DNA of 64,000 nt, taken from Thermoproteus uzoniensis 768-20 (GTDB lineage Archaea > Thermoproteota > Thermoprotei > Thermoproteales > Thermoproteaceae). Both the position numbers and the translations under genes were made by a program. Below, in pieces: positions 24,062 to 33,992 of this stretch. Below the pieces are notes generated by a model. That model saw nothing but the letters and a program-made list of their open reading frames with translations. It did not search any database and was not told the origin of the DNA. The number at the start of each line of letters is the position of its first letter. The first letter of the stretch is position 1. The DNA lies in assembly GCF_000193375.1 (NCBI RefSeq), contig NC_015315.1, positions 504,622-568,621 of the forward strand. Direction: 5' to 3'.

Positions 24062-25810
24062 ATGGAGATTTTAAAGCACGATTTGTTGATAATCGGTTCG
24101 GGAATCGCCGGCTTGAGGGCCGCGTTGCAGGCCGCCTACGTCTCCAACAAGCTGGACATCGCGATACTGAGCAAGGTGCAGGTCATGAGATCGCACTCTG
24201 TCTCTGCTGAGGGCGGCATGTCGGCCGTGCTTTATCCCGACAAGAACAACGACAGTTTGGATCTCCACGCCTACGACACGGTGAAGGGCTCCGACTATCT
24301 GGCCGATCAAGACGCGGTAGAGTTGCTGGTCCAGCTAGCGCCGGTGGAGGTTAGGTTCTTAGAGAGGATAGGCGTGCCGTGGAGCAGGTTGCCGGATGGC
24401 AGAATGTACCAGAGGCCCTTTGGCGGCATGTCGGTGCCGAGGACCACTTTCGCCGCCGATAAGACCGGCTTCTTTATTATGTCTACTCTATATCAGAATA
24501 TATTAAGATTTGATAATATAAAGCAATATCATGAATATTTTGTAACTAAGCTAATAATAGAAAATGGTGAGTTTAAAGGCGTCACCGCCATAGATCTCAA
24601 GACAGGCGAGCTGAAGCTCTTTCTGGCGAAGGCCGCCATAATAGCCACCGGCGGAGCGGGCAGGCTTTACAGATTCACGACAACCGCGCACTCCACTACG
24701 GGCGAGATGTTGGGATATGCCCTCAGGGCGGGGCTTGCCCTTAAGGATATGGAGTTCGTGCAGTGGCACCCGACGGCGCTTGTGCCGAGCGGCATACTGG
24801 TCAGCGAGGCCGCCAGAGGCGAGGGCGGCTATTTGATAAACAAGGAGGGGGAGCGTTTCATGAAACGCTACGCCCCCCAGAAAATGGAGCTGGCGCCCCG
24901 CGACATAGTGTCGAGGGCCATCCTGACCGAGATAGCCGAGGGCAGGGGGTTCGTCCACGAGGAGAGCGGCATGGGGTACGTCGGGCTGGATCTGCGGCAT
25001 CTGGGCGAAGACGTCTTGAACCAGAAGATACCGTTCATAAGAGAGCTGGCCCATAAATACGTGGGCATAGACCCGTTGGAGGAGCCTATCCCTGTCAGGC
25101 CAGCCGTCCACTACACTATGGGCGGTATCCATACAGACACGTACGGCCGTGTTCTTGCTCCTGATGGTTCTTGGATTAGAGGGTTGTGGGCTGCTGGCGA
25201 GGCCGCGGCTGTGAGCGTCCACGGCGCAAATAGGCTCGGCTCCAACTCCCTAAGCGAATGCTCCGTATGGGGAAGACTAACAGGAGAAGCCGCCGCAAAA
25301 TACGCCATGGAGGCGCCGGGGCCTTCAGCCGATGAGAAGTATATAAAGATCGCGCAGGGGGAGGAGTCCAGAATATTCGACAAGCTCCTACATAAGGAGA
25401 CCGGCGGGATCTCGGTCTACGAGCTTAAGGGGAGGTTGCAGGACACAATGGAGCAGCACTTCGGCCCGTTTAGGCAAGAGTCCGTCATGAAGGAGGGCGT
25501 TCCGAAGCTTCTGAAGATAAGGGAGGACTTCGCCAACATAAGGGTGGAGGACGGGAGCAGAGTATATAACCAGAACCTCAAAGACGCGCTGGAGCTGGAC
25601 GGGATGATAGACGTAGCTCTGGCGATCGCATACGGCGCGCTGGCTAGACAAGAGTCCAGAGGCGCCCACTATAGGCTGGACTACCCCAAGCGCGATGACG
25701 CGAACTGGCTCAAACACACCCTTGCGTTCTTCAACGGAGGCCAGCTACAGCTCTCGTACATACCGGTGAGGATAACTAGATGGACTAAGTTCGAGGAGAG
25801 GAAGTACTAG
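24062..25810 (+). CDS. sdhA: Succinate dehydrogenase/fumarate reductase flavoprotein subunit
   Basis: The 582-residue catalytic subunit of complex II, oxidising succinate or reducing fumarate on the cytoplasmic face. FAD fold [16 protein letters not shown] (residues 11-26); the covalent FAD-linking His in [12 protein letters not shown]; active-site blocks [21 protein letters not shown], the catalytic [13 protein letters not shown] and [14 protein letters not shown]. Length is normal. Anomaly: bases 24471-24570 hold only 21 G or C in 100, encoding residues about 137-170 ([19 protein letters not shown] region), whereas flanking codons are G+C-rich. The frame and family match continue through it, so it is coding and not an insertion. 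Confidence 0.96.
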   Translation: MEILKHDLLIIGSGIAGLRAALQAAYVSNKLDIAILSKVQVMRSHSVSAEGGMSAVLYPDKNNDSLDLHAYDTVKGSDYLADQDAVELLVQLAPVEVRFLERIGVPWSRLPDGRMYQRPFGGMSVPRTTFAADKTGFFIMSTLYQNILRFDNIKQYHEYFVTKLIIENGEFKGVTAIDLKTGELKLFLAKAAIIATGGAGRLYRFTTTAHSTTGEMLGYALRAGLALKDMEFVQWHPTALVPSGILVSEAARGEGGYLINKEGERFMKRYAPQKMELAPRDIVSRAILTEIAEGRGFVHEESGMGYVGLDLRHLGEDVLNQKIPFIRELAHKYVGIDPLEEPIPVRPAVHYTMGGIHTDTYGRVLAPDGSWIRGLWAAGEAAAVSVHGANRLGSNSLSECSVWGRLTGEAAAKYAMEAPGPSADEKYIKIAQGEESRIFDKLLHKETGGISVYELKGRLQDTMEQHFGPFRQESVMKEGVPKLLKIREDFANIRVEDGSRVYNQNLKDALELDGMIDVALAIAYGALARQESRGAHYRLDYPKRDDANWLKHTLAFFNGGQLQLSYIPVRITRWTKFEERKY

Positions 25811-25813
25811 GCC

Positions 25814-26527
25814 ATGCCCACTCTGACGGTTAAGGTAAAACGTTTCGACGGCAAGAAGAGCTGGTGGCAGGAATACAAGGTCGACGTCAAGTCGCGCAGA
25901 GTCACGGTCCTGGACGTCCTCTTAAGGATCAAGGAGGAGCAGGACCCGACGCTGGCCGTCCGCTACTCTTGCCGCATGGCCATATGCGGCTCCTGCGGCA
26001 TGGTGATAAACGGAGTTCCGCGGCTCGCTTGCCAGACTCTTCTTACTGAGATAAAGGACGACGTGATAACCGTAGAGCCGATGTGGAACCACAGAGTGAT
26101 AAAGGACTTGGTAGTCGACACGGAGCCCAACTTCGAGAAGTTGAGGAAGGTGAAGCCGTACACCATACGCGACCTAAAGGAGATCTACGAGTCGGATAAG
26201 GAGATTGGGCAGAAGCCGGAGGAGCTGGATAAGTACTACAACTTCGCGTACTGCATAGAGTGCGGCCTCTGTATGGCGGCGTGTCCCGTCGTGGCGACCA
26301 ACCCGAGGTTTCTGGGCCCGATGGCGCTGGCGGCCGCGTATAGGTGGAGCGCCGACAGTAGAGATCAAGGCTGGCCCATACGCGCCAAGATAGTCGACAC
26401 GGAGGAGGGCGTCTGGTCGTGCCACCTGGCCTATACGTGCTCTGCGGTATGTCCGAGAGGCGTGGACCCCGGATTCGCGATACAGCTAATTAAGGCGGCC
26501 TTGATGAGGCGGGCGAAGAGGCTATGA
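25814..26527 (+). CDS. sdhB: Succinate dehydrogenase iron-sulfur subunit
   Basis: A 237-residue iron-sulfur protein carrying electrons from SdhA to quinone. Three cluster sites are visible: the plant-type 2Fe-2S loop SCRMAICGSCGM with a further Cys in PRLACQ, the 4Fe-4S motif CIECGLCMAACPV near residue 152, and the third motif CHLAYTCSAVCPRGVDP near residue 203. It starts three bases after the sdhA stop and overlaps sdhC by four bases. Confidence 0.96.
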   Translation: MPTLTVKVKRFDGKKSWWQEYKVDVKSRRVTVLDVLLRIKEEQDPTLAVRYSCRMAICGSCGMVINGVPRLACQTLLTEIKDDVITVEPMWNHRVIKDLVVDTEPNFEKLRKVKPYTIRDLKEIYESDKEIGQKPEELDKYYNFAYCIECGLCMAACPVVATNPRFLGPMALAAAYRWSADSRDQGWPIRAKIVDTEEGVWSCHLAYTCSAVCPRGVDPGFAIQLIKAALMRRAKRL

Positions 26528-26997
26528 GCAACCGCCGTAGCTCATATATAAATGTAGAAGGCGGCGTCGGGAGTATGAAGGCCGGCAAAGGCGCGGGGGA
26601 GTGGTTTAGGCTGTTGAACTACGAACGCCTATACTTCACCATACAGCGGGTCAGCGGCCTCTATATGTTCTTCTACCTGGTCTTTTACAGGGTTCTCTTC
26701 GACGCGTTCGTCAGCCCGGCCTCGGTTTCCAGTTTCGACATGACGGTGCCGGGCAAGGTCTTGGCCGCGTTGTTTTTGGTATTCCTCGCCTTCCATGGGA
26801 TGAACGGCCTTAGGATAATGCTCATAGAGTTCGGTATTATAAAAGGCTGGCCTCTGAGGAGCCCCATAAGGAACGTTCCCGGCCTACGCAGATCCAAGAG
26901 CCATCTGATCTACAACATACTCATGATAGTGGTGGCGGTTGCGGCGTTGATATATCTGCCCTATCTGGTAGCCTTCGGCGCTGTGTTTAGGCCATGA
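26524..26997 (+). CDS. sdhC: Succinate dehydrogenase membrane anchor, SdhC
   Basis: A 157-residue membrane anchor with three hydrophobic helices (about residues 45-62, 77-105 and 130-150). The conserved RVSGLYMF turn and the helix-II FHGMNGLRIM (His is the usual haem/quinone-site ligand) are present; the His that often follows the first motif reads Tyr/Arg here (YLVFYRV). The ATG at 26524 overlaps the sdhB stop by four bases and is preferred to the internal ATG at 26575, which would remove a charged N-terminal tail only. Works with SdhD to anchor the complex and bind quinone. Confidence 0.88.
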   Translation: MSNRRSSYINVEGGVGSMKAGKGAGEWFRLLNYERLYFTIQRVSGLYMFFYLVFYRVLFDAFVSPASVSSFDMTVPGKVLAALFLVFLAFHGMNGLRIMLIEFGIIKGWPLRSPIRNVPGLRRSKSHLIYNILMIVVAVAALIYLPYLVAFGAVFRP

Positions 26998-27344
26998 GCG
27001 AGGGCACGATCAGGCTCATATTCCTGTTGCTTGCGCTGTACGTGGTAATAATGATAGGGGTGGTATTCCTCGTGTTGTTGCCCATGTACGTCCCGCTGTC
27101 GGAGGTGCTCAGCTCTAACCCCATAACGGTGTATCCCGAGGGCGTGGCCAAGGTCAACCCGACGCTCAAGTTCCTCGAGGCCACTATAGCCGCCGCGTGG
27201 AGTACCCACGGGATACTGGGCTTCCGCCGCTTCCTATCCGATTTGACGAAGACCGAGAGAGGTATGAAGTTCGTAAATTGGCTGACGGTAGCCTTGGTCG
27301 CGGTTATAGTGCCCCTTGTGATTTACGCGATAATGATCATATAG
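26994..27344 (+). CDS. sdhD: Succinate dehydrogenase membrane anchor, SdhD
   Basis: A 116-residue membrane protein with helices at residues 7-30, about 57-72 and 92-114. AAWSTHGILGFRRFLSD in the middle carries the His and Gly-Phe-Arg arrangement typical of the second anchor of archaeal complex II. Four-base overlap with sdhC shows co-translation. The operon ends here; the next gene starts after a 75-base gap that contains its own TATA box. Confidence 0.85.
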   Translation: MSEGTIRLIFLLLALYVVIMIGVVFLVLLPMYVPLSEVLSSNPITVYPEGVAKVNPTLKFLEATIAAAWSTHGILGFRRFLSDLTKTERGMKFVNWLTVALVAVIVPLVIYAIMII

Positions 27345-27419
27345 GCGCGGCATCCCTAACCCCTACTCGGCCTCGGAGAGAGTCGACATAACTTTTAAAC
27401 ATCAATGGAGATCTACTCT

Positions 27420-27842
27420 GTGCGTTTCAACGAGAGGGCCGCCGGCGCTATAGTGTACCTGGTGCGGGAAAAGCCGCTTTACTTAGTGTTACATAACAAG
27501 TTCGGCTGGGACTTTCCCCATGGCCTTATAAGGGAGAGGGAGACGGAGGCCGTGGCCGCTCTGAGGGAGATATACGAGGAGACGCGGCTGAAGGTCGAGC
27601 TAATACCCGGTTTCGAGGACCGCGTAATTATAAGATTCTCGAGAGGCGGCAGGACCATATATAAGGAGATAACTATGTATTTGGCGAAGGCCTCCAGCGA
27701 TAGCGTCAAGCTATCTAGAGAACACGACGACTACGCTTGGCTTGAATATACGGAGGCTCTGAAAAGGCTATCGCGCGACGAGATGAGGCGCGTGCTGATC
27801 AGAGCCAACAACTTTGTTAAGACTCTGATCCGCCAGATCTGA
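27420..27842 (+). CDS. Nudix hydrolase (Ap4A-hydrolase-like)
   Basis: A 140-residue Nudix protein. The Nudix box runs [20 protein letters not shown] followed by T (residues about 38-58) with all catalytic Glu in place, and an RSAGAIVY-like entry ([11 protein letters not shown]) typical of diadenosine-polyphosphate hydrolases. An ATG at 27405 would lie only 10 nt after the strong box ACTTTTAAAC (27391-27400), so the GTG at 27420, 24 nt after it, is the better leaderless start. It overlaps pth by one base, so the two are coupled. Substrate not determined by sequence; dinucleoside polyphosphates are likely. Confidence 0.85.
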   Translation: MRFNERAAGAIVYLVREKPLYLVLHNKFGWDFPHGLIRERETEAVAALREIYEETRLKVELIPGFEDRVIIRFSRGGRTIYKEITMYLAKASSDSVKLSREHDDYAWLEYTEALKRLSRDEMRRVLIRANNFVKTLIRQI

Positions 27843-28198
27843 TGAAGATGACCATAGTAGTCAGGGCGGACCTCTCCATGTCTTGCGGCAAGGCGGCGGC
27901 TCAAGTCGGCCACGCGGCCGTGGAGTGCACCTTGAAGGCGCTCAACTCGGGCAGATGGAGGAAATGGGCAGAGGATTGGCTTGCCGAAGGCCAGAAGAAG
28001 GTGGTGCTTGCGGCCTACAGCCAGGAGGAGATATTCGAGCTAGAGGGCAAAGCGCAGTCGCTGGGCCTTCCCGCAGAGGTTATCAGAGACGCAGGTCTTA
28101 CGGAACTGCCGCCGGGCACGGTCACCGCGCTCTGCGTGGGCCCCGGCCCCGACGAGCTCGTCGACGCCGTCACGGGCCGCCTTAAGCTTTACAAATAG
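27842..28198 (+). CDS. pth2: Peptidyl-tRNA hydrolase, archaeal type (Pth2)
   Basis: A 118-residue Pth2 enzyme that releases peptides from stalled peptidyl-tRNA. Family landmarks: [21 protein letters not shown] at the start (Lys and nearby residues form the active site), [13 protein letters not shown], the [20 protein letters not shown] block with the catalytic Thr and Asp/Glu neighbours. The ATG at 27842 overlaps the Nudix stop codon by one base. Convergent with ileS, three bases between stops. Confidence 0.95.
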   Translation: MKMTIVVRADLSMSCGKAAAQVGHAAVECTLKALNSGRWRKWAEDWLAEGQKKVVLAAYSQEEIFELEGKAQSLGLPAEVIRDAGLTELPPGTVTALCVGPGPDELVDAVTGRLKLYK

Positions 28199-28201
28199 AG
28201 G

Positions 28202-31132
28202 CTAGGCGGCTCTTCTGAGGTATATTTTGGCCTTCATGTCCTCTATATCCCACTCCTTGCTGTAGGCGCCCTCGAGCCCCCCGCCGAGGCTCAGCTTGAC
28301 TGCCCTCACCTCGTTGGCTATGTAGCTACTGTTCAGCTCCACCGCCTTTCTTAAGTCCTCGTGAGGCGTATCGATATATACCTCTATATAATCGCTAACC
28401 GAGAGGCCGGCCTCCTTCCTCATCACTTGTATGCGCCTCACCAGCTCTCTGGCTAACGCCTCGTAGTACAGCTCGGGCTCCAGCTTGCCGGGCACGCACA
28501 CCGCTAAGCCCTCCTCCTCGTGGGCTATCCAGCCCTCGGGACAGCCCCCTTCCTCGACAGATTTCGCGTTGGCTAGATAGGCCAGCAGATCGGGGTACTT
28601 GATAGCCTTAGTTGAGCCCTTGACGAAGATCTTAGACACAGGCCACCTCAGCTTTATGCCTGCCTTATTTCTGGCCTCAGCCGCTATGGAGAACACCTTG
28701 AATATCTCGTCGAAAGCCTTCAACAACTCCTCGTCGACGGGCCCAGGCTCGGGGTACTGGGCCAGATGCACGGACTCGGCCGCATCCGGCTCGTACTTCC
28801 TCACGAAGTTCTGCCAGAGGTATTCGGCTATGTGGGGGACGAAGATCCCGCCTATTATCAACACGTCTTTCAAGACCTTGAACAACACGGCATACGCCGC
28901 GTACTTGTCCTCTCTGGGCTCCTCGCTCCACACCCTTCTTCTGAGCAGTCTGACGTATCTGTGGCTGAGCGTCTCCACGACGAAGTCTACCCAAGCCTTG
29001 GCCGCCTCGTGTATCTCGAAAGCCTCCATGTGCTCCGCCACTCTCCGCGCCAACGAGGAGGCGGCCGACAGAAGCCACTTATCCTCGTCCAACGCCTTGC
29101 CGAGAAGCTCCTCCAGCCTATGCCGCCTCGGGTCGAATCCGTCGAGGGACATATAGGTGTCGGCGAACTTGACGACGTTCCACAATATGTTGAGCTGGCT
29201 GACGGCATATTTTATCTCGTCGGGGTCGAAGTTGAGGGCCTCCCAGGGAGCTGCCTTCGTCAAGAGATAGAGCCTCGTGGGATCGGCGCCGTATTTGCTC
29301 AGGAGGTCCTTAGCCCACACCACGTTGCCCTTGCTCTTGGACATCTTCTGGCCCTCCTTATCGAGTATATGTCCCGTTATCAATATCGACTTATACGGGG
29401 CCCTCCCCGTGTATACCATCGACGTGGCCAGCAACGAGTAGAACCAGCCGCGGGTCTGGTCTATGGCCTCGGTCACCCAAGTGAAGGGGTAGAGGGCCTC
29501 CCATAAGTCCCTATTCCTCTCCCCGTCCACCGCGGCTATCCAGGCTATGCCCGAGTCCATCCACACGTCCGCCACGTAGGGCTCTCTGACCCATCTATCG
29601 CAGTCGGGCGTCGATATCTCTACTTGGTCTATCCAGGGGCGGTGCACGAGCCAGAAGTCGTCTACGGGCGGGAGCTTCTTGGCGAGCGACTTGAGCTCGT
29701 CTATGCTACCGATCACCAGAATTCTGCCGTCTTTCTGGCAGCGCCATATGGGAAGCGGCGTGCCCCAGAACCTGCTCCTGCTTATGTTCCAATCCCTGGC
29801 GTTCTTCACGAAGTCGTCGAACCTATAGCGCAACTTCTCCGGGTATATCTTGACCTTCTTCAGCTCCTCGTACATCTCCTCCCTTATCTTCGACATCTTA
29901 ATGAACCACTGGCGGTCCGCCCTCAACACTAGCTTGGTGCCGCAACGCCAACAGTGCGGGTACTCGTGTTTGATAGACGTCTTGTAGATCAACAAGCCGC
30001 GCTCTCTCAGATCCTCGACGACCTTCTTGTCTACGTCGAACACGTACATCCCCGCGTACTTCCCCCCGAGCTCGTTGTACACTCCGTTTATCTCGACGCT
30101 GTTGGTTATCCTTATGCCGTACCTCTGCGCCAGCTCGAAGTCCTCGGGTCCGTGGCCAGGCGCTATGTGGACAAGCCCGGTGCCCTGCTCCAGAGTCACG
30201 AACTCCGCCGCGAATACCTGGTGCGGACGCGTCGCCCTCTCGGGGACTAGGTCGGCCAACGGATGTAGGTAGCGGGTGCCAGCGAGCTCGGCGCCTTTCT
30301 TGGTCTCGACTACGCGCCACTCCTTGACGCCGAACGTCTGCATGAGCTGAGGCACCAGCCTCTCGGCGAGCCACCAATACTCCCGCTTGCCCCCGACGGA
30401 GACCTCCACCTTGGCGTAGTCGTACTCAGGATGGACAGCAACCGCCTCGTTGTCGACTATGGTCCAAGGCGTCGTGGTCCAGATGACCAGGTATTCGTCC
30501 TCTCTCCCCTCGATCTTGAACTTGACGTAAATTGACGGGTCCTCCCTCTCCGCGTATCCGAGGTCTACCTCGTGGTCGCTCAGCGAGGTCTCGCAACGGG
30601 GACAGAACCACAAGACCTTGTAGTCCTCGGCGAGTAGCCCGCGCTCGTGCGCCCTCTTTATGAGCCTCCAGGCGTATTCTATGTACCGCGGGCTCCTCGT
30701 CTGGTAGGCGTTTTTCAGATCGAGCCAGAGCCCTAGCCGCCTTGTGCCCCACTCCTCCCAGAAGGCCAGGTAGTAATCGACGAGCTTGTTGCACTCTTCG
30801 GCGAATTTAGCAACCCCGAACTTCTCTATATCCTTCTTGCTCTTGAGACCCTGTCTCTGCTCGACCTCCAGCTCGACGGGCAGGCCCTGCATGTCCCAGC
30901 CGCCTTGGGCCCAGACGGAATAGCCCCTAGATCTCCAGAACCTCAGAACTACGTCCTTGTAGGTCCTCCCCCTTATATGCCCTACGTGGGGAAAGCCGTT
31001 CGTGGTGGGCGGCCCCTCTAGGAACGTGAACCTTTTGCCGTTGGGGTCGAAGGACCTCCACCTATCCTCAATCCCGCGCAAGTCCCAGAATTTTCGAACC
31101 TCTTCCTCTACTCTCAGTGAATTGTAGCTCAC
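28202..31132 (-). CDS. ileS: Isoleucyl-tRNA synthetase
   Basis: A 976-residue class I synthetase that charges tRNA-Ile. The HIGH motif reads HVGH inside PPTTNGFPHVGHIRGR (residues about 40-55), the KMSKS loop is intact (KMSKSKGN, near residue 600), and the large CP1 editing domain with the TTTPWTI entry (WTTTPWTIVDNEAV) and GTGLVHIAPGHGPED is complete. The C-terminal anticodon-binding part is archaeal/eukaryotic-like. A TATTTTAAG-like box lies upstream of the ATG at 31132 on the minus strand. Confidence 0.97.
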   Translation of the reverse strand: MSYNSLRVEEEVRKFWDLRGIEDRWRSFDPNGKRFTFLEGPPTTNGFPHVGHIRGRTYKDVVLRFWRSRGYSVWAQGGWDMQGLPVELEVEQRQGLKSKKDIEKFGVAKFAEECNKLVDYYLAFWEEWGTRRLGLWLDLKNAYQTRSPRYIEYAWRLIKRAHERGLLAEDYKVLWFCPRCETSLSDHEVDLGYAEREDPSIYVKFKIEGREDEYLVIWTTTPWTIVDNEAVAVHPEYDYAKVEVSVGGKREYWWLAERLVPQLMQTFGVKEWRVVETKKGAELAGTRYLHPLADLVPERATRPHQVFAAEFVTLEQGTGLVHIAPGHGPEDFELAQRYGIRITNSVEINGVYNELGGKYAGMYVFDVDKKVVEDLRERGLLIYKTSIKHEYPHCWRCGTKLVLRADRQWFIKMSKIREEMYEELKKVKIYPEKLRYRFDDFVKNARDWNISRSRFWGTPLPIWRCQKDGRILVIGSIDELKSLAKKLPPVDDFWLVHRPWIDQVEISTPDCDRWVREPYVADVWMDSGIAWIAAVDGERNRDLWEALYPFTWVTEAIDQTRGWFYSLLATSMVYTGRAPYKSILITGHILDKEGQKMSKSKGNVVWAKDLLSKYGADPTRLYLLTKAAPWEALNFDPDEIKYAVSQLNILWNVVKFADTYMSLDGFDPRRHRLEELLGKALDEDKWLLSAASSLARRVAEHMEAFEIHEAAKAWVDFVVETLSHRYVRLLRRRVWSEEPREDKYAAYAVLFKVLKDVLIIGGIFVPHIAEYLWQNFVRKYEPDAAESVHLAQYPEPGPVDEELLKAFDEIFKVFSIAAEARNKAGIKLRWPVSKIFVKGSTKAIKYPDLLAYLANAKSVEEGGCPEGWIAHEEEGLAVCVPGKLEPELYYEALARELVRRIQVMRKEAGLSVSDYIEVYIDTPHEDLRKAVELNSSYIANEVRAVKLSLGGGLEGAYSKEWDIEDMKAKIYLRRAA

Positions 31133-31253
31133 GGAATCCCCGGCATAGCTCTACCATTTAAAGTTATTTTAAGTTTGTCCTCTAACGTCGGCAACGACCC
31201 TATTTCTCAGACCGATATAATATAGAGCGACGGCCGGGAGGGCCAACGCCTTC

Positions 31254-31631
31254 GTGGCGCCGTTGGCCCCATTTGTGGATCCCGGAAGTCTGGCCTTCGA
31301 GATGCCGGAGAGGTTCGAATATAGGCTTCTCGCCAAGACTCTGGAGGACCACGCCCATCTTCTACTACAGAAGCCTTGGTACCTCATGTTGAACTACGAG
31401 ACGGATCTCATGGATAGGAAATCCGTGGCTCTGGCGACCTACGAAGCCGCCTACGACCTCGCGAGAGCTAAGGCCGAGCTGGGGCAGATCGATCCAAGCT
31501 TTCTGGAGAAGCTTAGGCGGGCGCGCGAGATCTTGGAAGGCCCCGTAGCGGTCAAGAGAGATCTCTACCCGCCTAGCGACAGCCCCATACGGCCTAGGCT
31601 ATACGCCGAGCTGTTCGGCTATAATTTTTAA
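31254..31631 (+). CDS. Conserved-looking hypothetical protein upstream of thiDN
   Basis: A 125-residue soluble, helical protein of no recognised family. Residues 14-60 contain [20 protein letters not shown] and the Trp/Tyr-rich [11 protein letters not shown]; residues 60-110 form charged helices. The GTG at 31254 is preceded by a Shine-Dalgarno-like GGAGGG (31237-31242) and, further up, a TATA-like GATATAAT (31214-31221), so unlike most genes here it may have a short leader. Its last codons contain the TATA box of thiDN. Confidence 0.6.
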   Translation: MAPLAPFVDPGSLAFEMPERFEYRLLAKTLEDHAHLLLQKPWYLMLNYETDLMDRKSVALATYEAAYDLARAKAELGQIDPSFLEKLRRAREILEGPVAVKRDLYPPSDSPIRPRLYAELFGYNF

Positions 31632-31653
31632 GTCTAGGTCCAAAAAGGTATTT

Positions 31654-33021
31654 ATGTCGTGGAGGACAGCCATAACCATAGCCGGTCTCGACTCTGGCGG
31701 CGGCGCGGGCATACACGCGGACATTAAGACCTTCGCCGCCCTCGGAGTCCACGGGACCACCGCCCTCACTTGCGTGACTGCCCAGAACACCTACGAGGTA
31801 AGGGCGGTGCAGTGCATGCCGCGCGATATGGTGAGGGCCCAGATCATGGCGGTGTGGGACGATATGGGGATCGACGCGGGCAAGACGGGCATGTTGGGCA
31901 CAAAGGAGATCATAGAGGAGGTCGCCTCGACTGTGGGGAAGCTCGGTTTCCAGCTCGTCGTCGACCCAGTCATGGTTGCGAAGTCCGGCGCGCCGTTGAT
32001 AGCCGAGGACGCCATGGAGGCCCTCGCCAAAAGACTTCTGCCGATAGCCAAGGTCGTAACGCCCAATAGGTACGAGGCAGAGCGGCTCGCCGGGATTAAG
32101 ATATCGGGGCTCGACGACGCGAAGAAGGCCGCCGAGCTTATACACAGGGAGCTGGGTAGCGAGATCGTGATAGTCAAGGGCGGCCACCTAGACGTCCAAG
32201 ACGCCGTCGACGTGGTCTATATAGGCGGAACATTCCACGAGCTCAAGACGCCCCGGCTCGACCCCCGCGCGACTCACGGCACGGGGTGTTCCTTCTCTGC
32301 GGCGATAGCCGCGGGGCTCGCCAAGGGGCAGGAGCCTTTGGAGGCCATAAAGACCGCAAAGGAGTTGATATATGTCGCTATAAAGTACGGAGTGCCTAAG
32401 GGCAGAGGCCACTGGCCGGTTAACCCGACGGCGTGGGTCGAGATACCTGCCGAGAGGTGGCGCGTATACGAGGAGATGTCGAGGGCGTTGAAGATAGTGG
32501 AGGACAACGCGGAGCTCTTCGGGTCGTTGATACCTGAGGTGCAGAGCAACTTGGGCTACGCCGTAGATCCCCGATACGCCAGAGGCAGAGAGGACGTGGC
32601 GGCCGTACCGGGCAGGATCGTGAGGTATATGGGCAAGGCCAAGCCGTCGGGCCCGCCCGCCTTCGGCGCAAGCGACCACGTAGCGAGGAAGATCTTGACG
32701 GCGCTTAGACACGACCAACGTATACGGGCCGCGGCCAACTTCAAGCTGGACGACGACCTCCTCCAGAGGGCTAAGGCCGCGGGCTATAAAATAGCCGTGA
32801 TTGATAGACGCAACGAACCTAAGGAGGTTAAGGAGCGGGAGGGCGGATCCATGCAGTGGATCGTCGAGGAGGCCGTTAGGCAAACGGGCGGCGTGCCCGA
32901 CATAATAGTGGACCTAGGCGACTGGGGCAAGGAGCCTATGATAGCCGTACTCGGCGAGACGCCGTCGGAGGTGCTCGAGAAGGTGTTGAGGCTCTATAGG
33001 GAGCGGCCGAAAGTCGAGTAG
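31654..33021 (+). CDS. thiDN: Fused HMP-phosphate kinase / thiamine-phosphate synthase (ThiD-ThiN)
   Basis: A 455-residue fusion. Residues 1-265 are ThiD, which phosphorylates hydroxymethylpyrimidine: [31 protein letters not shown], the anion hole [13 protein letters not shown] and a KGGHL loop. Residues 275-455 are ThiN, the archaeal thiamine-phosphate synthase unrelated to Thi[30 protein letters not shown] and [20 protein letters not shown] leaderless ATG at 31654 follows ATTTTTAAG (31624-31632) by 26 nt. The fusion makes two consecutive steps of vitamin B1 synthesis on one chain. Confidence 0.94.
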   Translation: MSWRTAITIAGLDSGGGAGIHADIKTFAALGVHGTTALTCVTAQNTYEVRAVQCMPRDMVRAQIMAVWDDMGIDAGKTGMLGTKEIIEEVASTVGKLGFQLVVDPVMVAKSGAPLIAEDAMEALAKRLLPIAKVVTPNRYEAERLAGIKISGLDDAKKAAELIHRELGSEIVIVKGGHLDVQDAVDVVYIGGTFHELKTPRLDPRATHGTGCSFSAAIAAGLAKGQEPLEAIKTAKELIYVAIKYGVPKGRGHWPVNPTAWVEIPAERWRVYEEMSRALKIVEDNAELFGSLIPEVQSNLGYAVDPRYARGREDVAAVPGRIVRYMGKAKPSGPPAFGASDHVARKILTALRHDQRIRAAANFKLDDDLLQRAKAAGYKIAVIDRRNEPKEVKEREGGSMQWIVEEAVRQTGGVPDIIVDLGDWGKEPMIAVLGETPSEVLEKVLRLYRERPKVE

Positions 33022-33160
33022 AGAGCTGGTATTAAGTGATCTGATTTGGAGGCGGCTAGATCGCGATAAGCTTCCTCTATGATTCCTATTCCGAGGCTCG
33101 CCTCATGTCGTCCATTCGCCTTCCTGTATCAGATAACCGAATTGCCTCTCCGTATTATAA

Positions 33161-33168
33161 CTTTTTAA
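33161..33168 (+). promoter_or_regulatory. TATA box of the His-rich hypothetical gene
   Basis: CTTTTTAA centred 24-25 nt upstream of the GTG at 33189. The rest of the 167-base gap (33022-33160) shows no supported gene. Confidence 0.5.
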
Positions 33169-33188
33169 AGGGGTGAGCGAGAGCTCGT

Positions 33189-33701
33189 GTGCAAGGTATC
33201 GGCAAGCTCAAACTAGGGCTTGAGGAATGGAAGAAGATAGAGAACGACCTGGTCAGAATCGCCGCTACCGACCAGCTCGAGCTCCTTCTGAACTTCACGC
33301 TTGTCGCCGCCGTGGAGGACGAGGGCGAGGAGCACGCCGGCGAGGAGGAGCACGTCCACGGACTTTTGCCTAGCGATCAGGAGTTTGCGCGGGAGGTGGG
33401 CGATCTTATGGACTACGCCGTTAAGACGTATAAGGCCGACGCCCATCCTCACTTCCACGGCGACCACGGCACAGTCTTGTTCGTGATCAGAGGAGGGCCG
33501 AAGGATTTGTTGAAGGCCTTCAGAGACCTGATAGAATACGCGAGATCTAACTGCGAGAAGTGCGCGGTGCATGGAATAGACGGCGAGTTCCATCTAGGCG
33601 AGGATTTGGCCGGGATATATTTCGGCGACGTCTACAAGGTCACCTTTATACTACCTGCCGAGGACGGCCGCCGTCTGCGCGTCTACGAAGCGCATCCCTA
33701 A
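33189..33701 (+). CDS. Acidic, His-rich hypothetical protein
   Basis: A 170-residue soluble protein without a recognised family. It has two histidine/acid-rich stretches, EDEGEEHAGEEEHVHG (residues about 43-58) and AHPHFHGDHG (near 94-103), plus CEKC (near 122), which together look like a metal-binding surface. The flanking secondary structure alternates helices and strands (GTVLFVIRGG, YKVTFILPAE). GTG start 33189 has a TATA box 24 nt upstream. Its end overlaps the convergent 112-residue gene by 56 bases. A metal-storage or metal-sensing role is only a guess. Confidence 0.65.
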   Translation: MQGIGKLKLGLEEWKKIENDLVRIAATDQLELLLNFTLVAAVEDEGEEHAGEEEHVHGLLPSDQEFAREVGDLMDYAVKTYKADAHPHFHGDHGTVLFVIRGGPKDLLKAFRDLIEYARSNCEKCAVHGIDGEFHLGEDLAGIYFGDVYKVTFILPAEDGRRLRVYEAHP

Positions 33702-33984
33702 TGCAGTTGAGGACGGCTTGGGTATAAGGGCTTTTAACCTTCGGCAGATTGTCCAGCGATATGTGCGGAATCCCGCCTATCCAGACGCGCCTATGCGAGA
33801 AGCCGACTTCGTCTATGGTCCAGATGCAACGGGAGGAGGGAACCTTCCATATATCCGACTCGGCGACCACCACGTCGCAATCGCACTCTAGGTCTAGGCT
33901 GCAATCGAACGCCTTGGCCCAGCCGGCGGGCCCGCCTAAGACCTCTATCCCCCTCTCTACGAGCTCCCAGTAGAGCTCGCACAT
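33646..33984 (-). CDS. Hypothetical protein, second gene of a two-gene unit
   Basis: A 112-residue protein, not recognised. It carries an acidic CDCD motif (residues 34-37) within LECDCDVVVAESDIW and a beta-rich middle (SSRCIWTIDEVGFSHRRVW then IGGIPHISLDNLP), ending in a basic tail. The ATG at 33984 comes nine bases after the stop of a 55-residue gene on the same strand. Because the last 56 bases overlap the opposite gene, the C-terminal dozen and a half residues are less certain than the rest. Confidence 0.55.
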   Translation of the reverse strand: MCELYWELVERGIEVLGGPAGWAKAFDCSLDLECDCDVVVAESDIWKVPSSRCIWTIDEVGFSHRRVWIGGIPHISLDNLPKVKSPYTQAVLNCIRDALRRRADGGRPRQVV

Positions 33985-33992
33985 GTATCCAT

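Noticed and set aside
24048-24074. Short upstream frame overlapping the sdhA start
   Set aside because: The TATA spacing places the transcript start at or after this ATG, so it is probably not in the mRNA.
33022-33160. Possible C/D-box RNA between thiDN and the His-rich gene
   Set aside because: No RUGAUGA and CUGA pair with the right spacing is present.
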